In this document: piece after piece, positions 26,435-34,902 of the stretch
Layout of the letters: every line of letters starts with the position of its first letter
Position numbering within the stretch: the stretch's first letter is position 1
Source: Streptomyces sp. NBC_00250
GTDB lineage: Bacteria; Actinomycetota; Actinomycetes; Streptomycetales; Streptomycetaceae
Direction: 5' to 3'
Length of the DNA stretch: 64,000 nucleotides
Assembly: GCF_036192275.1 (NCBI RefSeq)
Contig: NZ_CP108088.1
Coordinates: 1,860,001 to 1,924,000, forward strand
Translations under genes and position numbers: made by a program
The notes under the pieces: model-generated
Seen by the model: only the letters and a program-made list of their open reading frames with translations
What the model was told of the DNA's origin: nothing
Database searches by the model: none

Positions 26435-27301
26435 GTGTACGAGCCCACCCAGCTGCGCACCTTCCTCGCCGTGGCCCAGACGCTGAGCTTCACCCGGGCC
26501 GCCGAGCGCCTCGGGCTGCGCCAGTCGACCGTCAGCCAGCACGTACGACGGCTGGAGGAGGCGACCGGCCGGCCGCTGTTCACCCGGGACACCCACCGGG
26601 TGGCGCTGACGGAGGACGGCGAGGCGATGCTCGGGTTCGCGCGCACGATCCTGCAGGCGCACGAGCGGGCGGCGGCGTACTTCGGCGGGACCCGGCTGCG
26701 CGGTCGGCTGCGTTTCGGTGCGTCGGAGGACTTCGTGACGACCAGGCTGCCGGAGATCCTGGAGTCCTTCCGGCGTGAGCACCCGGAGGTCGACCTGGAG
26801 CTGACGGTCGAGCTGTCCGGGACGCTCCAGGCCAGGCTCGCGGCGGGCCGGCTGGATCTGATCCTGGCCAAGCGGCGCGGTGGGGAGAGCGAGGGGCGGC
26901 TCGTATGGGAGGACGCCCTGATCTGGATCGGGGCGCCGGGACTTCGGCTGGATCCCGACCGCCCGGTGCCGCTCATCCTGTACCCGCCGCCGGGGATCAC
27001 CCGGGCGCGGGCCCTGGAGGCGCTTGAGGCGCAGGGCCGGGCGTGGCGGATCGCGTGTACGAGTTCCAGCCTGAGCGCGAACGTGGCGGCGGCCCGCGCC
27101 GGGCTCGGCGTGATGGCGCACACGCGGGACCTGGTGCCGCCGGGGCTCGTGCCGGTTCCGGCGCGTGCGGGGCTGCCGGAGCTAGGCGAGGTGGGCTTCG
27201 TGCTGCGCGCGGGGCGCCGGGGCGGGGCGGTGCAGGAGGCGGCGGACGCACTGGCGGAGGCGATCCTGGCGGGCGGCGACCGGCTGCACCGGCCGGGCTG
27301 A
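26435..27301 (+). CDS. LysR-family transcriptional regulator
   Basis: A 288-residue LysR regulator: winged helix-turn-helix at residues 1-62 (FTRAAERLGLRQSTVSQHVRRLEE) and an effector-binding domain from about residue 85 (RLRFGASEDFVTTRLP). The GTG at 26435 matches the usual N-terminus (YEPTQLRTFLAVAQ). It faces the bile acid:sodium symporter gene across 265 bp, the classic layout for a LysR protein that controls its neighbour, so the transported acid may be the co-inducer (inference). Confidence 0.92.
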   Translation: MYEPTQLRTFLAVAQTLSFTRAAERLGLRQSTVSQHVRRLEEATGRPLFTRDTHRVALTEDGEAMLGFARTILQAHERAAAYFGGTRLRGRLRFGASEDFVTTRLPEILESFRREHPEVDLELTVELSGTLQARLAAGRLDLILAKRRGGESEGRLVWEDALIWIGAPGLRLDPDRPVPLILYPPPGITRARALEALEAQGRAWRIACTSSSLSANVAAARAGLGVMAHTRDLVPPGLVPVPARAGLPELGEVGFVLRAGRRGGAVQEAADALAEAILAGGDRLHRPG

Positions 27302-27393
27302 GGGGACCCGGCCGGTGCAGGTGCCGTGGCTCGTGGGGCGGCGGCCGGTGAGCGGCCCGTACAGATTCCGTGGAGATTCGTGTCCGGTGGACG

Positions 27394-27409
27394 TACCGAG
27401 CGGTCGGTA
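27394..27409. promoter_or_regulatory. TetR-type palindromic operator upstream of the acyl-CoA ligase
   Basis: TACCGAGCGGTCGGTA, a 16-bp inverted repeat with perfect 6-bp arms and a 4-bp centre, about 178 bp before the ligase start. TetR regulators of fatty-acid genes in actinobacteria often bind ACCGA/TCGGT palindromes; no TetR gene lies in the window. Confidence 0.5.
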
Positions 27410-27586
27410 ACGGGCCCGCAACACCCGTGACTTGACTCTCCCACCCACCCTGACCTGTGGGAACACGGAATGTCCCGGCTTGGTGAAGGCCCTCCCGCCG
27501 GGCAGTCGGGTGGGGTACCGTCACCCGCGCCGTACGGAGCGCTACAACGAGCTTTTCCAGCCATCGAGCCGTCGAGGAGCAGGTCA

Positions 27587-29410
27587 GTGCGCGAGTTCAC
27601 CGTGCCGCCCGTCGAGGCGGCGCCTCAGGTCGGCGGTCTGGCGGACGCCGTGTTCGAGCGTGCCCTGACGGAACCGGACCGGATCACGTTCGGCCGGAAG
27701 GGCCCGGACGGCGAGTGGCGGGACGTGACGGCCGCACGGTTCCGGGACGAGGTCATCGGCCTGGCGAAGGGGCTGATCGCGGAGGGTGTGCGGTTCGGTG
27801 ACCGGGTCGCGATCATGGCCCGCACCCGCTACGAGTGGACGCTCTTCGACTTCGCCCTCTGGGCGCTCGGCGCGCAGCCCGTGCCGATCTATCCGACGTC
27901 CTCCGCCGAGCAGGTCTTCTGGATGCTGCACGACTCCGAGGTCACGGCCTGCGTGGTGGAGCACGAGGACCACGCGATGACGATCGGTTCGGTGGTCGAC
28001 CGGCTGCCCCGGCTCCAGCGGCTGTGGCAGCTGGACGCGGACGCGGTGGGCGAGCTGACGGCGGCGGGGAGGGACATCGACGAGGACGTGGTGCACCGGC
28101 ACCGGCGGGCGGTGACCCCGGAGACGGTGGCGACGGTCATCTACACGTCGGGGACGACCGGCCGCCCCAAGGGCTGCGTGATCACCCATGCCAACTTCAT
28201 GTTCGAGACGGACATGCTGGTGGGCCGCTGGGAGTCGGTGTTCCGTTCCCGGCCGGGCGAGGAGGCCTCGACGCTGCTGTTCCTGCCGCTCGCGCACGTC
28301 TTCGGGCGGATGGTGGAGGTCGCGGCGGTCCGGACCGGGGTGAAGCTGGGGCACCAGCCGGTGATGGCGGCCGCGGAGCTGATCCCGGACCTCGCCGCGT
28401 TCCGGCCGAGTTTCGTCCTGGCCGTTCCGTACGTCTTCGAGAAGGTCTTCAACGCGGCGCGGCGCAAGGCGGAGCGGGAGGGGAAGACGGGCCCGTTCGA
28501 CAAGGCCGTGGCGGTGGCCGTCGCCTATGCGGAGGCCCTTGAGCACAAGGCCTTCGGCACCGGCCCGGGGCCTTCGGCGGCGCTGCGCGTGCAGCACCAG
28601 TTCTTCGAGAAGACGGTGTACGCGAAGGTCCGCGCGGCCCTCGGCGGACGGCTCCGGCACGCGATGTCGGGCGGGTCGGCGATGGACCGCCGGCAGGGGC
28701 TGTTCTTCGCGGGCGCGGGGGTCACGGTCTTCGAGGGGTACGGCCTCACGGAGTCGTCGGCGGCCGCGACCGCGAACCCGCCGGAGCGGACGCGGTACGG
28801 CACGGTGGGGCAGCCCGTCCCGGGGACGACCGTCCACATCGCGGAGGACGGCGAGGTGTGGCTGCACGGCGGCCAGGTCTTCTCCGGCTACCTGAACGCG
28901 CCCGAGGCGACCGCCGCCGTCCTCAACGACGGCTGGCTGGCCACCGGGGACCTGGGCTCCCTCGACGAGGACGGCTATCTGACGATCACCGGGCGCAAGA
29001 AGGAGATCCTGGTGACCTCGGGCGGCAAGAGCGTCGCGCCGACGGGCCTGGAGGAGCGGGTGCGGGCGCATCCGCTGATCGCCCAGTGCATCGTCGTCGG
29101 CAACGACCGCCCGTACATCGCCGCGCTCGTCACGATCGACCAGGAGGCGGTGGAGCACTGGCTCGCGATGCAGGGACGGGCGCCGCTCGCGCCGGCCGAG
29201 CTCGTGCGGGATCCCTCCCTGGAGACGGAGATCCGGCGGGGCGTGGTGGCGGCGAACACGCTGGTCTCGCAGGCCGAGTCGATCCGCACCTTCCGGATCC
29301 TGGCGCATCCGTTCAGCGAGGAGCACGGGCTGCTCACCCCGTCCCTGAAGCTGAAGCGGAAGGCGATCGAGCGGGCGTACGCGGCGGAGGTCGCGGCGCT
29401 GTACGGCTGA
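27587..29410 (+). CDS. Long-chain fatty acid--CoA ligase (AMP-forming)
   Basis: A 607-residue acyl-adenylate-forming enzyme of the FadD15 type, activating fatty acids to acyl-CoA. Seen are the AMP-binding P-loop IYTSGTTGRPKG (near residue 187), LPLAHVFGR, YGLTESSAAAT, the TGDLG motif and the C-terminal ITGRKKEILVTSGGKSVAP with the hinge and catalytic Lys region. The GTG at 27587 has GAGGAG 8 nt upstream and matches the usual N-terminus (REFTVPP). It is a single gene; a palindrome at 27394-27409 may be its operator. Confidence 0.94.
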   Translation: MREFTVPPVEAAPQVGGLADAVFERALTEPDRITFGRKGPDGEWRDVTAARFRDEVIGLAKGLIAEGVRFGDRVAIMARTRYEWTLFDFALWALGAQPVPIYPTSSAEQVFWMLHDSEVTACVVEHEDHAMTIGSVVDRLPRLQRLWQLDADAVGELTAAGRDIDEDVVHRHRRAVTPETVATVIYTSGTTGRPKGCVITHANFMFETDMLVGRWESVFRSRPGEEASTLLFLPLAHVFGRMVEVAAVRTGVKLGHQPVMAAAELIPDLAAFRPSFVLAVPYVFEKVFNAARRKAEREGKTGPFDKAVAVAVAYAEALEHKAFGTGPGPSAALRVQHQFFEKTVYAKVRAALGGRLRHAMSGGSAMDRRQGLFFAGAGVTVFEGYGLTESSAAATANPPERTRYGTVGQPVPGTTVHIAEDGEVWLHGGQVFSGYLNAPEATAAVLNDGWLATGDLGSLDEDGYLTITGRKKEILVTSGGKSVAPTGLEERVRAHPLIAQCIVVGNDRPYIAALVTIDQEAVEHWLAMQGRAPLAPAELVRDPSLETEIRRGVVAANTLVSQAESIRTFRILAHPFSEEHGLLTPSLKLKRKAIERAYAAEVAALYG

Positions 29411-29462
29411 GCCGGGGCGGAGCACGGGAAGCGGAACGCTGAATGCGGGAGTGGAGAAGAAC

Positions 29463-29504
29463 GGGAAGCGGAATGCGGGAAGCGGAATGCGGGAAGTGGA
29501 ATGC
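29463..29504. repeat. Three tandem 14-bp repeats
   Basis: GGGAAGCGGAATGC twice and GGGAAGTGGAATGC once, head to tail, with a decayed copy at 29427-29440. They lie between the acyl-CoA ligase stop and the aldo/keto reductase start. Confidence 0.85.
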
Positions 29505-29575
29505 GAGGCGGCCCGTGATCGTTGACGCTTGGAATAGCTACGCAAGACCCGCGACAACGTAAGGATCCCTCCCAC

Positions 29576-30415
29576 GTGAGCACGGACAGCAAGGTTCCCT
29601 CGGTCACCCTGAACAACGGCGTCCGGATGCCGCAGCTGGGCTTCGGTGTCTGGCAGGTGCCGGACGACGAGGCCGCGGCGGCCGTGGCGACCGCTCTGGA
29701 GGCCGGCTACCGCTCCATCGACACCGCCGCGATCTACGGGAACGAAGAGGGCACGGGCCGTGCCGTCGCCGCGTCCGGGATCGCCCGCGAGGACGTGTTC
29801 GTCACCACCAAGCTGTGGAACAGCGAGCAGGGCTTCGACTCGACGCTGAAGGCCTTCGACGCCTCGCTCGACAAGCTGGGTCTCGACTACGTCGACCTGT
29901 ACCTGATCCACTGGCCGGTGCCCTCGAAGGACGCGTACGTCGACACCTACCGCGCGATCGAGAAGATCCACGCGGACGGCCGCGCCAAGGCGATCGGTGT
30001 CTCGAACTTCCTCCCTGAGCACCTGGAGCGGCTGATCGGCGAGACCTCGGTCGTGCCCGCCGTCAACCAGATCGAGCTCCACCCGCAGCTCCCCCAGCAG
30101 GCCTCCCGCGAGGCCCACGCCCGGTACGGCATCGCGACCGAGGCGTGGTCGCCGCTGGGTTCGGGCAAGGGGCTCCTGGACGTACCGGCGATCGTGGCGA
30201 TCGGCCGGAAGCACGGGCGGACCCCGGCCCAGGTCGTGCTGCGCTGGCACCTCCAGCTGGGGAACGTGGTGATTCCGAAGTCGGTCACCCCGTCCCGCAT
30301 CCAGGAGAACATCGACGTCTTCGGCTTCGAGCTGGACGCCGAGGACCTGGCGGCGATCGCCGCGCTCGACGAGAACCGTCGGCTGGGCCCGAACCCCGCT
30401 GAGTTCGGCGCCTGA
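29576..30415 (+). CDS. Aldo/keto reductase
   Basis: A 279-residue AKR5-like (2,5-diketogluconate reductase type) NADPH-dependent reductase. The catalytic tetrad is visible: Asp and Tyr in IDTAAIYGNE, Lys in VTTKLWN and His in LIHWPVP. The cofactor-binding part has IPKSVTPSRIQENI near the C-terminus. The GTG at 29576 has AAGGA upstream. The range of substrates in this family is wide (small ketones, aldehydes, keto-sugars). A strong terminator follows. Confidence 0.94.
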   Translation: MSTDSKVPSVTLNNGVRMPQLGFGVWQVPDDEAAAAVATALEAGYRSIDTAAIYGNEEGTGRAVAASGIAREDVFVTTKLWNSEQGFDSTLKAFDASLDKLGLDYVDLYLIHWPVPSKDAYVDTYRAIEKIHADGRAKAIGVSNFLPEHLERLIGETSVVPAVNQIELHPQLPQQASREAHARYGIATEAWSPLGSGKGLLDVPAIVAIGRKHGRTPAQVVLRWHLQLGNVVIPKSVTPSRIQENIDVFGFELDAEDLAAIAALDENRRLGPNPAEFGA

Positions 30416-30432
30416 CCGGTCGCGTGACGACG

Positions 30433-30466
30433 ACGGCGCCGAGGTCCACCCGGACCTCGGCGCCGT
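30433..30466 (+). terminator. Terminator after the aldo/keto reductase
   Basis: A perfect 15-bp inverted repeat (ACGGCGCCGAGGTCC and complement) with a 4-nt loop, 18 bp after the reductase stop. Confidence 0.8.
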
Positions 30467-30534
30467 TGTCGTACCCCCGGCATAGAGTCGACGGCGGATC
30501 TTGGAGCGGAGTGGCGAGTGAGGGAGTCGATTCG

Positions 30535-31002
30535 GTGAGCGGTGGTTCTCCGGTGCCCGTCGAGGAGGGCCTCTACCGGGTGCGGAACGTGGCCAGTGGG
30601 CTGCTTCTGGAGGTGTACGAGGGGTCGAGCCGCAGCGGCGCGAATGTGCAGCAGGGTGCCGAGAAGGGCACGCCCGGGCAGCACTGGCGCATCACGGCCG
30701 TGCCGAACGGCGGCGGGCTCTACCACCTGGTCAACGAGGCCAGCGGCAAGCGGCTCGACGTCGCCAACGCCTCCACGGAGAACGGCGCCAACATCCAGCA
30801 GTGGAAGGCGAACAACTTCGGTGCGCAGGAGTGGATCATCGAGCAGGACCTCCAGTCGCCGGGGACGGTCGCTCTGGTGAGCTTCATCAGCGGGCTGTTC
30901 CTGGAGGTCGCCGACGGTTCGAAGGACGACGGCGGGAACGTACGGCAGTGGGAGGACACCGACTCCCCGTTCCAGTGGTGGCGGTTGGAGCCGGTGTCCT
31001 GA
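30535..31002 (+). CDS. Ricin B-type lectin (CBM13-like) domain protein
   Basis: A 155-residue protein made almost only of a beta-trefoil lectin domain. Three subdomain repeats can be seen, with LLLEVYEGSSRSGANVQQ, KRLDVANASTENGANIQQW and LFLEVADGSKDDGGNVRQW. QxW-type ends occur in the last two, and the first reads VQQGA. No signal peptide is visible, which is unusual for a CBM13 protein. The GTG at 30535 is chosen for the GGGAG 8 nt upstream; GTG codons at 30511 and further up are possible. It stands alone between terminators, so its carbohydrate partner cannot be inferred. Confidence 0.8.
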   Translation: MSGGSPVPVEEGLYRVRNVASGLLLEVYEGSSRSGANVQQGAEKGTPGQHWRITAVPNGGGLYHLVNEASGKRLDVANASTENGANIQQWKANNFGAQEWIIEQDLQSPGTVALVSFISGLFLEVADGSKDDGGNVRQWEDTDSPFQWWRLEPVS

Positions 31003-31021
31003 CCCGCCGGGGTACGGCGGG
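31003..31021. terminator. Bidirectional hairpin between convergent genes
   Basis: CCCGCCG and CGGCGGG pair around a 5-nt loop directly after the lectin stop and 16 bp before the methyltransferase stop on the other strand. Confidence 0.55.
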
Positions 31022-31036
31022 CGGGCGCGGTGGTCC

Positions 31037-31984
31037 TCAGCCCTTGCGGGCGGTGTGGACCGTGCGGGCCGTGAGGTGGAACAGGTCCGTGCGGTGGTGC
31101 AGGGACAGTTCGTCGGCCGGGTCGAGGAGCCGGTCGAGCATCGCCCGGTCGTCCGCTTCGAGCCGGTCGCCGAAGCCGTCCCGGATCCGCCCGTAGTGGG
31201 TGAGGGCCAGCTCCCGGACGACCGGGGACACCGGCGCGGGAATGTCGGTGAGGAAGGTGCGGGTGCCGGCGGGGGTGAGGCCCGCGTCGGCGAGGAGCGC
31301 CCGCCAGTCGTCCGGCTCGTCCTTGTGCCCGGGGACCGAGGCGCGCATCTCGCCGAACCAGTCGGCGTTGGCGGCGTCGAGGCGTGCCTCCAGGCCCGGT
31401 CGGCCGAAGCCGATGTGCCAGGGCAGGTGCCGGGCGGGCAGCCCGCCCTCGACGAGCACCATCAGGCCGCCGGGGTTCAGCAGCCCGGCGAACTCCGCGA
31501 GCGCGGCCCGCTGGTCGCCGATGTGGTGCAGGGAGTTGGCCGCCCAGATCAGGTCGGCCTTCCCCAGGTCGGCGATGCCTTCGGGGAGTTCGGCGTGGAG
31601 GGTGGAGACCCGGCCGCCGAGGCCGCGTGCCTCGGCACGTTCACGGGCGCGGACGAGGAGTTCGGGGGTGCCGTCGACGGCGACCGCCTCGGCGGCCGGG
31701 AAGGCCTCGGCGAGGATGCCGGTGACGACACCGGGGCCGCTGCCGACGTCGAGGATCCGGCGGACGCCCGGCACCGGGGCCAGCGTGCCGAGCCAGGCGG
31801 CGGCGTCCGCGTAGGCGGAGCCCTCCATCTCGGCCTGTCGCTCCAGGAGGGGACCGAGTTCGTTCCAGTCCAGATGGGTGCCGTCATGGTCGTGCCCGTG
31901 GGTTTGCTTGTGCCCGGGTGCGTGCCGGTGACCGTGCCCCTCGCCGTGGGGGTGGTCGTGGTGCGATGCGGTGTGCTGACTCAT
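31037..31984 (-). CDS. SAM-dependent methyltransferase with a His-rich N-terminus
   Basis: A 315-residue class I methyltransferase. The SAM-binding motif is ILDVGSGPGVV, with the acidic ribose-binding residue in VAVDGTPE, and later LIWAANSLHHIGD and LLNPGGLMVLVEGG. Residues 1-37 hold 13 histidines in HDHPHGEGHGHRH-like runs, followed by a catalytic part with no obvious metal need. The tail may bind Ni, Zn or Co, or sense metal, but this is a guess. The acceptor is unknown. It converges with the lectin gene. Confidence 0.87.
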   Translation of the reverse strand: MSQHTASHHDHPHGEGHGHRHAPGHKQTHGHDHDGTHLDWNELGPLLERQAEMEGSAYADAAAWLGTLAPVPGVRRILDVGSGPGVVTGILAEAFPAAEAVAVDGTPELLVRARERAEARGLGGRVSTLHAELPEGIADLGKADLIWAANSLHHIGDQRAALAEFAGLLNPGGLMVLVEGGLPARHLPWHIGFGRPGLEARLDAANADWFGEMRASVPGHKDEPDDWRALLADAGLTPAGTRTFLTDIPAPVSPVVRELALTHYGRIRDGFGDRLEADDRAMLDRLLDPADELSLHHRTDLFHLTARTVHTARKG

Positions 31985-32104
31985 GGGTCCAGCGTGCGGT
32001 GAGTCGGCCGGGAGTGCGAGAAGTGTTGCCGTTTCGGCAAGAAGATCGATCCCGTGTTGCCCGGGACGTCACCCCGCCGCCTTGCCCGGAGCTTGCCCGG
32101 AACA

Positions 32105-33037
32105 TCACCCGCCGGCGCGGTGCTCCTGCGGGCTGACCCCTCTGACCCGCTTGAACGCGGCGCTCAGCGCGAACGCGCCGCTGTAGCCGACCTGACGGGC
32201 GACGGACTCGACGGTGACGTCGGTCTCCCGCAGCAGATCGGCGGCGAGCGCGAGCCGCCAGCCGGTCAGGTACGCCATCGGGGGCTCGCCGACGAGTTCG
32301 GTGAACCGGCGGGCGAGCGCGGCCCGGGACACGCCCGTCTTCGCGGCGAGCGACGCGACGGTCCAGGGGTGGGCGGGATCGTTCTGGAGGAGCCGGAGCG
32401 CACGGCCGACCACCGGGTCGCCCATGGCCCGGTACCAGGCGGGGGCCTCGGCGCCGGGCCGGGAGAACCAGGCCCGGACGCCGGTGATGAGCATCAGGTC
32501 GAGGACCCGGTCGAGGACGGCGGTCTGGCCGGGTTCGTCGCGGGCGATCTCCTCGCCGAGGAAGGGCGTGAGCGGGCAGTTCCACTCCTCGGCGGGCAGG
32601 TGCAGCAGCCCCGGCAGGGCGTCGAGCAGCCGGCGGCCGACCTCGCCGTCCATCCGGTAGGTGCCGACGAGGAGCGTGGTGCCGCCGTCGGGGGCGTTGC
32701 CCCAGGTGCGGACGCCGAGCCGCATGGTCTCGGCGAGCGGCTCCCCGGAGAGGGTGGTGCAGTCGCCGTCGGGGCCGATCACGGCGCGTGGCGGGGCGTC
32801 GGGGGCGTCGGCGACGGTGTACGGCTCCGGACCGCGGGCGATGGCGATGTCCCCGGGCCGCAGCAGGACGGGTTCCCCCCTGTCGGGGACGATCCAGGCC
32901 TCGCCCTCGGTGACGCACATCAGACAGATCGGGGCGCCGTCCTCGATGCGCACGGACCACGGCGGTTCCATGATCATGCGGAGCAGGAAGGCGCCCCGGG
33001 CGCGGGGTCCGTCGAGGAGTCCGGCGAGTGCGTCCAT
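32105..33037 (-). CDS. AraC-family transcriptional regulator
   Basis: A 310-residue protein with an N-terminal cupin-like sensor domain (AraC_binding_2 type; residues 1-190, with MCVTEGEAWIV and LRPGDIAIARG) and a C-terminal pair of helix-turn-helices (about 205-305; SLAAKTGVSRAALARRF and SVARQVGYSGAFALSAAFKR). It diverges from the NmrA-like gene at 33133; in Streptomyces an AraC regulator of this kind is often found beside such a reductase and probably controls it. A TACCCT element lies 8 nt before the ATG. Confidence 0.93.
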   Translation of the reverse strand: MDALAGLLDGPRARGAFLLRMIMEPPWSVRIEDGAPICLMCVTEGEAWIVPDRGEPVLLRPGDIAIARGPEPYTVADAPDAPPRAVIGPDGDCTTLSGEPLAETMRLGVRTWGNAPDGGTTLLVGTYRMDGEVGRRLLDALPGLLHLPAEEWNCPLTPFLGEEIARDEPGQTAVLDRVLDLMLITGVRAWFSRPGAEAPAWYRAMGDPVVGRALRLLQNDPAHPWTVASLAAKTGVSRAALARRFTELVGEPPMAYLTGWRLALAADLLRETDVTVESVARQVGYSGAFALSAAFKRVRGVSPQEHRAGG

Positions 33038-33045
33038 GGGTCGTA

Positions 33046-33051
33046 AGGGTA
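33046..33051 (-). promoter_or_regulatory. Possible -10 element of the AraC gene
   Basis: TACCCT on the minus strand, 8 nt before the ATG at 33037. No Shine-Dalgarno is visible between it and the start codon, so the message may be leaderless. Confidence 0.4.
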
Positions 33052-33132
33052 GGCGGCCGGGTGAGACGGACGCGTAGGGGCGTGAGACTGCGGAGCATGG
33101 GCTGTGGGGGCCCTGGGCGGGAGTCTTGAACC

Positions 33133-34071
33133 ATGACGACGCAGACGAACAACTCGCAGACCACGCAGGCCACTCAGAACACGGAGAACACGGAGACCAG
33201 CGAGCACACGGAGAACACGGAGCACACGGTGAGCGTTCAGGGCAGCGACAGCACGCAGACGGTTCTCGTCACGAGCGCCACCGGCAAGACCGGGCGGCGC
33301 GTGGCCGAGCGGCTCGCGGCGCGCGGGGTGACCGTGCGCGCCGGGTCCCGTACCGGCGCGACCCCGTTCGACTGGGAGGCCCCGGAGACCTGGGCCCCGG
33401 CGCTGCGGGGCGCGGACGCCGCGTACGTGGCCTACTACCCGGATCTCGCCGCGCCCGGCGCGGTCGAGGCGATGGAGGCCTTCGGCCGGCTGGCCGTGGA
33501 GAACGGCGTACGGCGGCTGACGCTGCTGTCCGGGCGCGGGGAGCCCGAGGCGATCGTGGCGGAGGAGGCCCTGCGTGCGGCGGCCGACGGGGCGGAACTG
33601 GCCGTCGTGCGGGCCTCGTTCTTCGCGCAGAACTTCTCCGAGGGGCTGCTCGCGGAGGGGCTCGCGGAGGGCGTGATCGTCTTCCCGGCGGGGGACACGG
33701 CCGAGCCGTTCATCGACCTGGACGACCTCGCGGACGTGGTGGTCGAGACCCTGACGTCGGACGGTCACGCGGGGCGGGTGCACGAGCTGACGGGGCCCCG
33801 GCCCGTGGGCTTCGCGGAGGTGGCGGCGGAGATCGCACGTGCCTCGGGCCGTCCGGTGGCGTACCAGCCGGTGTCCGAGGCCGACTACGCCGGGCTCCTC
33901 ACCGGGTTCGGTCTCCCGGCTCCGGAGGCGGCGTGGCTGGCGGGGCTCTTCGCGACGCTCCTCGACGGCCACAACGCCTCGGTGACGGACGGGGTCAAGC
34001 GGGTCCTGGGCCGCGAGCCGCGCTCCTTCACCGCGTTCGCGGACGCGACCTGGGCGAGGGAGGAGGCCTGA
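33133..34071 (+). CDS. NmrA-like NAD(P)-binding protein
   Basis: A 312-residue atypical short-chain dehydrogenase/NmrA-type protein. The Rossmann motif is VLVTSATGKTGRRVAERL (near residue 44), followed by ADAAYVAYYPD, LTLLSGRGEPEA and VVRASFFAQNFSEG. Residues 1-42 are a Thr/Asn/Gln/Glu-rich low-complexity tail (repeats such as ENTE and EHTENTEHT) not expected in the family. Starting closer to the Rossmann fold would need a GTG near residue 33 (VSVQGSD). It diverges from the AraC gene, which probably controls it. Such proteins reduce quinones or act as redox sensors. Confidence 0.88.
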   Translation: MTTQTNNSQTTQATQNTENTETSEHTENTEHTVSVQGSDSTQTVLVTSATGKTGRRVAERLAARGVTVRAGSRTGATPFDWEAPETWAPALRGADAAYVAYYPDLAAPGAVEAMEAFGRLAVENGVRRLTLLSGRGEPEAIVAEEALRAAADGAELAVVRASFFAQNFSEGLLAEGLAEGVIVFPAGDTAEPFIDLDDLADVVVETLTSDGHAGRVHELTGPRPVGFAEVAAEIARASGRPVAYQPVSEADYAGLLTGFGLPAPEAAWLAGLFATLLDGHNASVTDGVKRVLGREPRSFTAFADATWAREEA

Positions 34072-34089
34072 GCCCGTTCCGCGCGGGAC

Positions 34090-34836
34090 TCAGCCCCGGC
34101 GGACGAAGCAGGCCAGCCGGTACCGGGGTTCGGCCCGGGGGCGGTCCTGGTCCGGGAGGGCGGCGAGGGCGGCGACGAGCGTCTCGGCGGTCGCCGGGTC
34201 GCCCGGGAACCAGGAGGCGAAGTACCCGGCGCGCAGCTTCCGTACGGTGTCGCGCGGGGTGGCGCCCTGGCCGTACCCCGTGAAGTGGGTGCCGGGGGCG
34301 GGTTCGAGGCCGTGGGCGGCGGCGTGTCCGGTGATCAGGTCCGCGCGGTCGGAGGCCGCCGCGGCCGAGCGGTGCGGGCGGAGGATCTCGTCGATGTCGC
34401 TGCCGACGTCGTGGGCCGCGTCCTTGTCGACGGTGGCGACGAGGACGCCGCCGGGGCGCAGGACGCGGGCCGCCTCGGTGACGATCTCCGCCGCGAACGG
34501 CACGAGGTGCAGCAGCCAGACGGCGCCGACCGCGTCCACGGATGCGTCGGGCAGGGGCAGGCGACGGGCGTCGGAGCGGACGACCCGGCCGGGTACGCGT
34601 CCGTCGGCGACCCGGAGCATGGCGTGGGCGGCGTCGGCCCCGTACACGCGCAGTCCGGGCCGGGTGAGCCGCTCGGTGACGAGGCCGGTGCCGCAGGCCA
34701 GGTCGAGCAGGGTCCGGGCGCCGGGCGGCACGAGCCGCAGGACGGCCTCGGCCGCCGCGCCGGCCCGGGGCACCCCGCCCCGGGTCCGGTCGTAGTGCGC
34801 TGCTTCGGCCTCGTAGTCGAGCACGGTCTCCGCCAT
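34090..34836 (-). CDS. Class I SAM-dependent methyltransferase
   Basis: A 248-residue methyltransferase of the UbiE/Methyltransf_11 type: LLDLACGTGLVTERL is the SAM motif, ADAAHAMLRVA the acidic loop region, RSDARRLPLPDASVDAVGAVWLLHLV motif II/III and ARVLRPGGVLVATVD motif IV. Two ATGs lie close together; the one at 34836 is chosen because a TACGAT -10 element ends 7 nt before it and would leave the upstream ATG (34842) outside the transcript. It converges with the NmrA-like gene with 18 bp between stops. Substrate unknown. Confidence 0.88.
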   Translation of the reverse strand: MAETVLDYEAEAAHYDRTRGGVPRAGAAAEAVLRLVPPGARTLLDLACGTGLVTERLTRPGLRVYGADAAHAMLRVADGRVPGRVVRSDARRLPLPDASVDAVGAVWLLHLVPFAAEIVTEAARVLRPGGVLVATVDKDAAHDVGSDIDEILRPHRSAAAASDRADLITGHAAAHGLEPAPGTHFTGYGQGATPRDTVRKLRAGYFASWFPGDPATAETLVAALAALPDQDRPRAEPRYRLACFVRRG

Positions 34837-34843
34837 GCCCATG

Positions 34844-34849
34844 ATCGTA
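34844..34849 (-). promoter_or_regulatory. Leaderless -10 element of the methyltransferase at 34836
   Basis: TACGAT on the minus strand, 7 nt before the preferred ATG. It decides between two nearby start codons. Confidence 0.5.
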
Positions 34850-34902
34850 CGAGGAAGGCGAAGCGAGTGATCACGGGAGGAAGCGGAAGAGGTGACCGTA
34901 CG

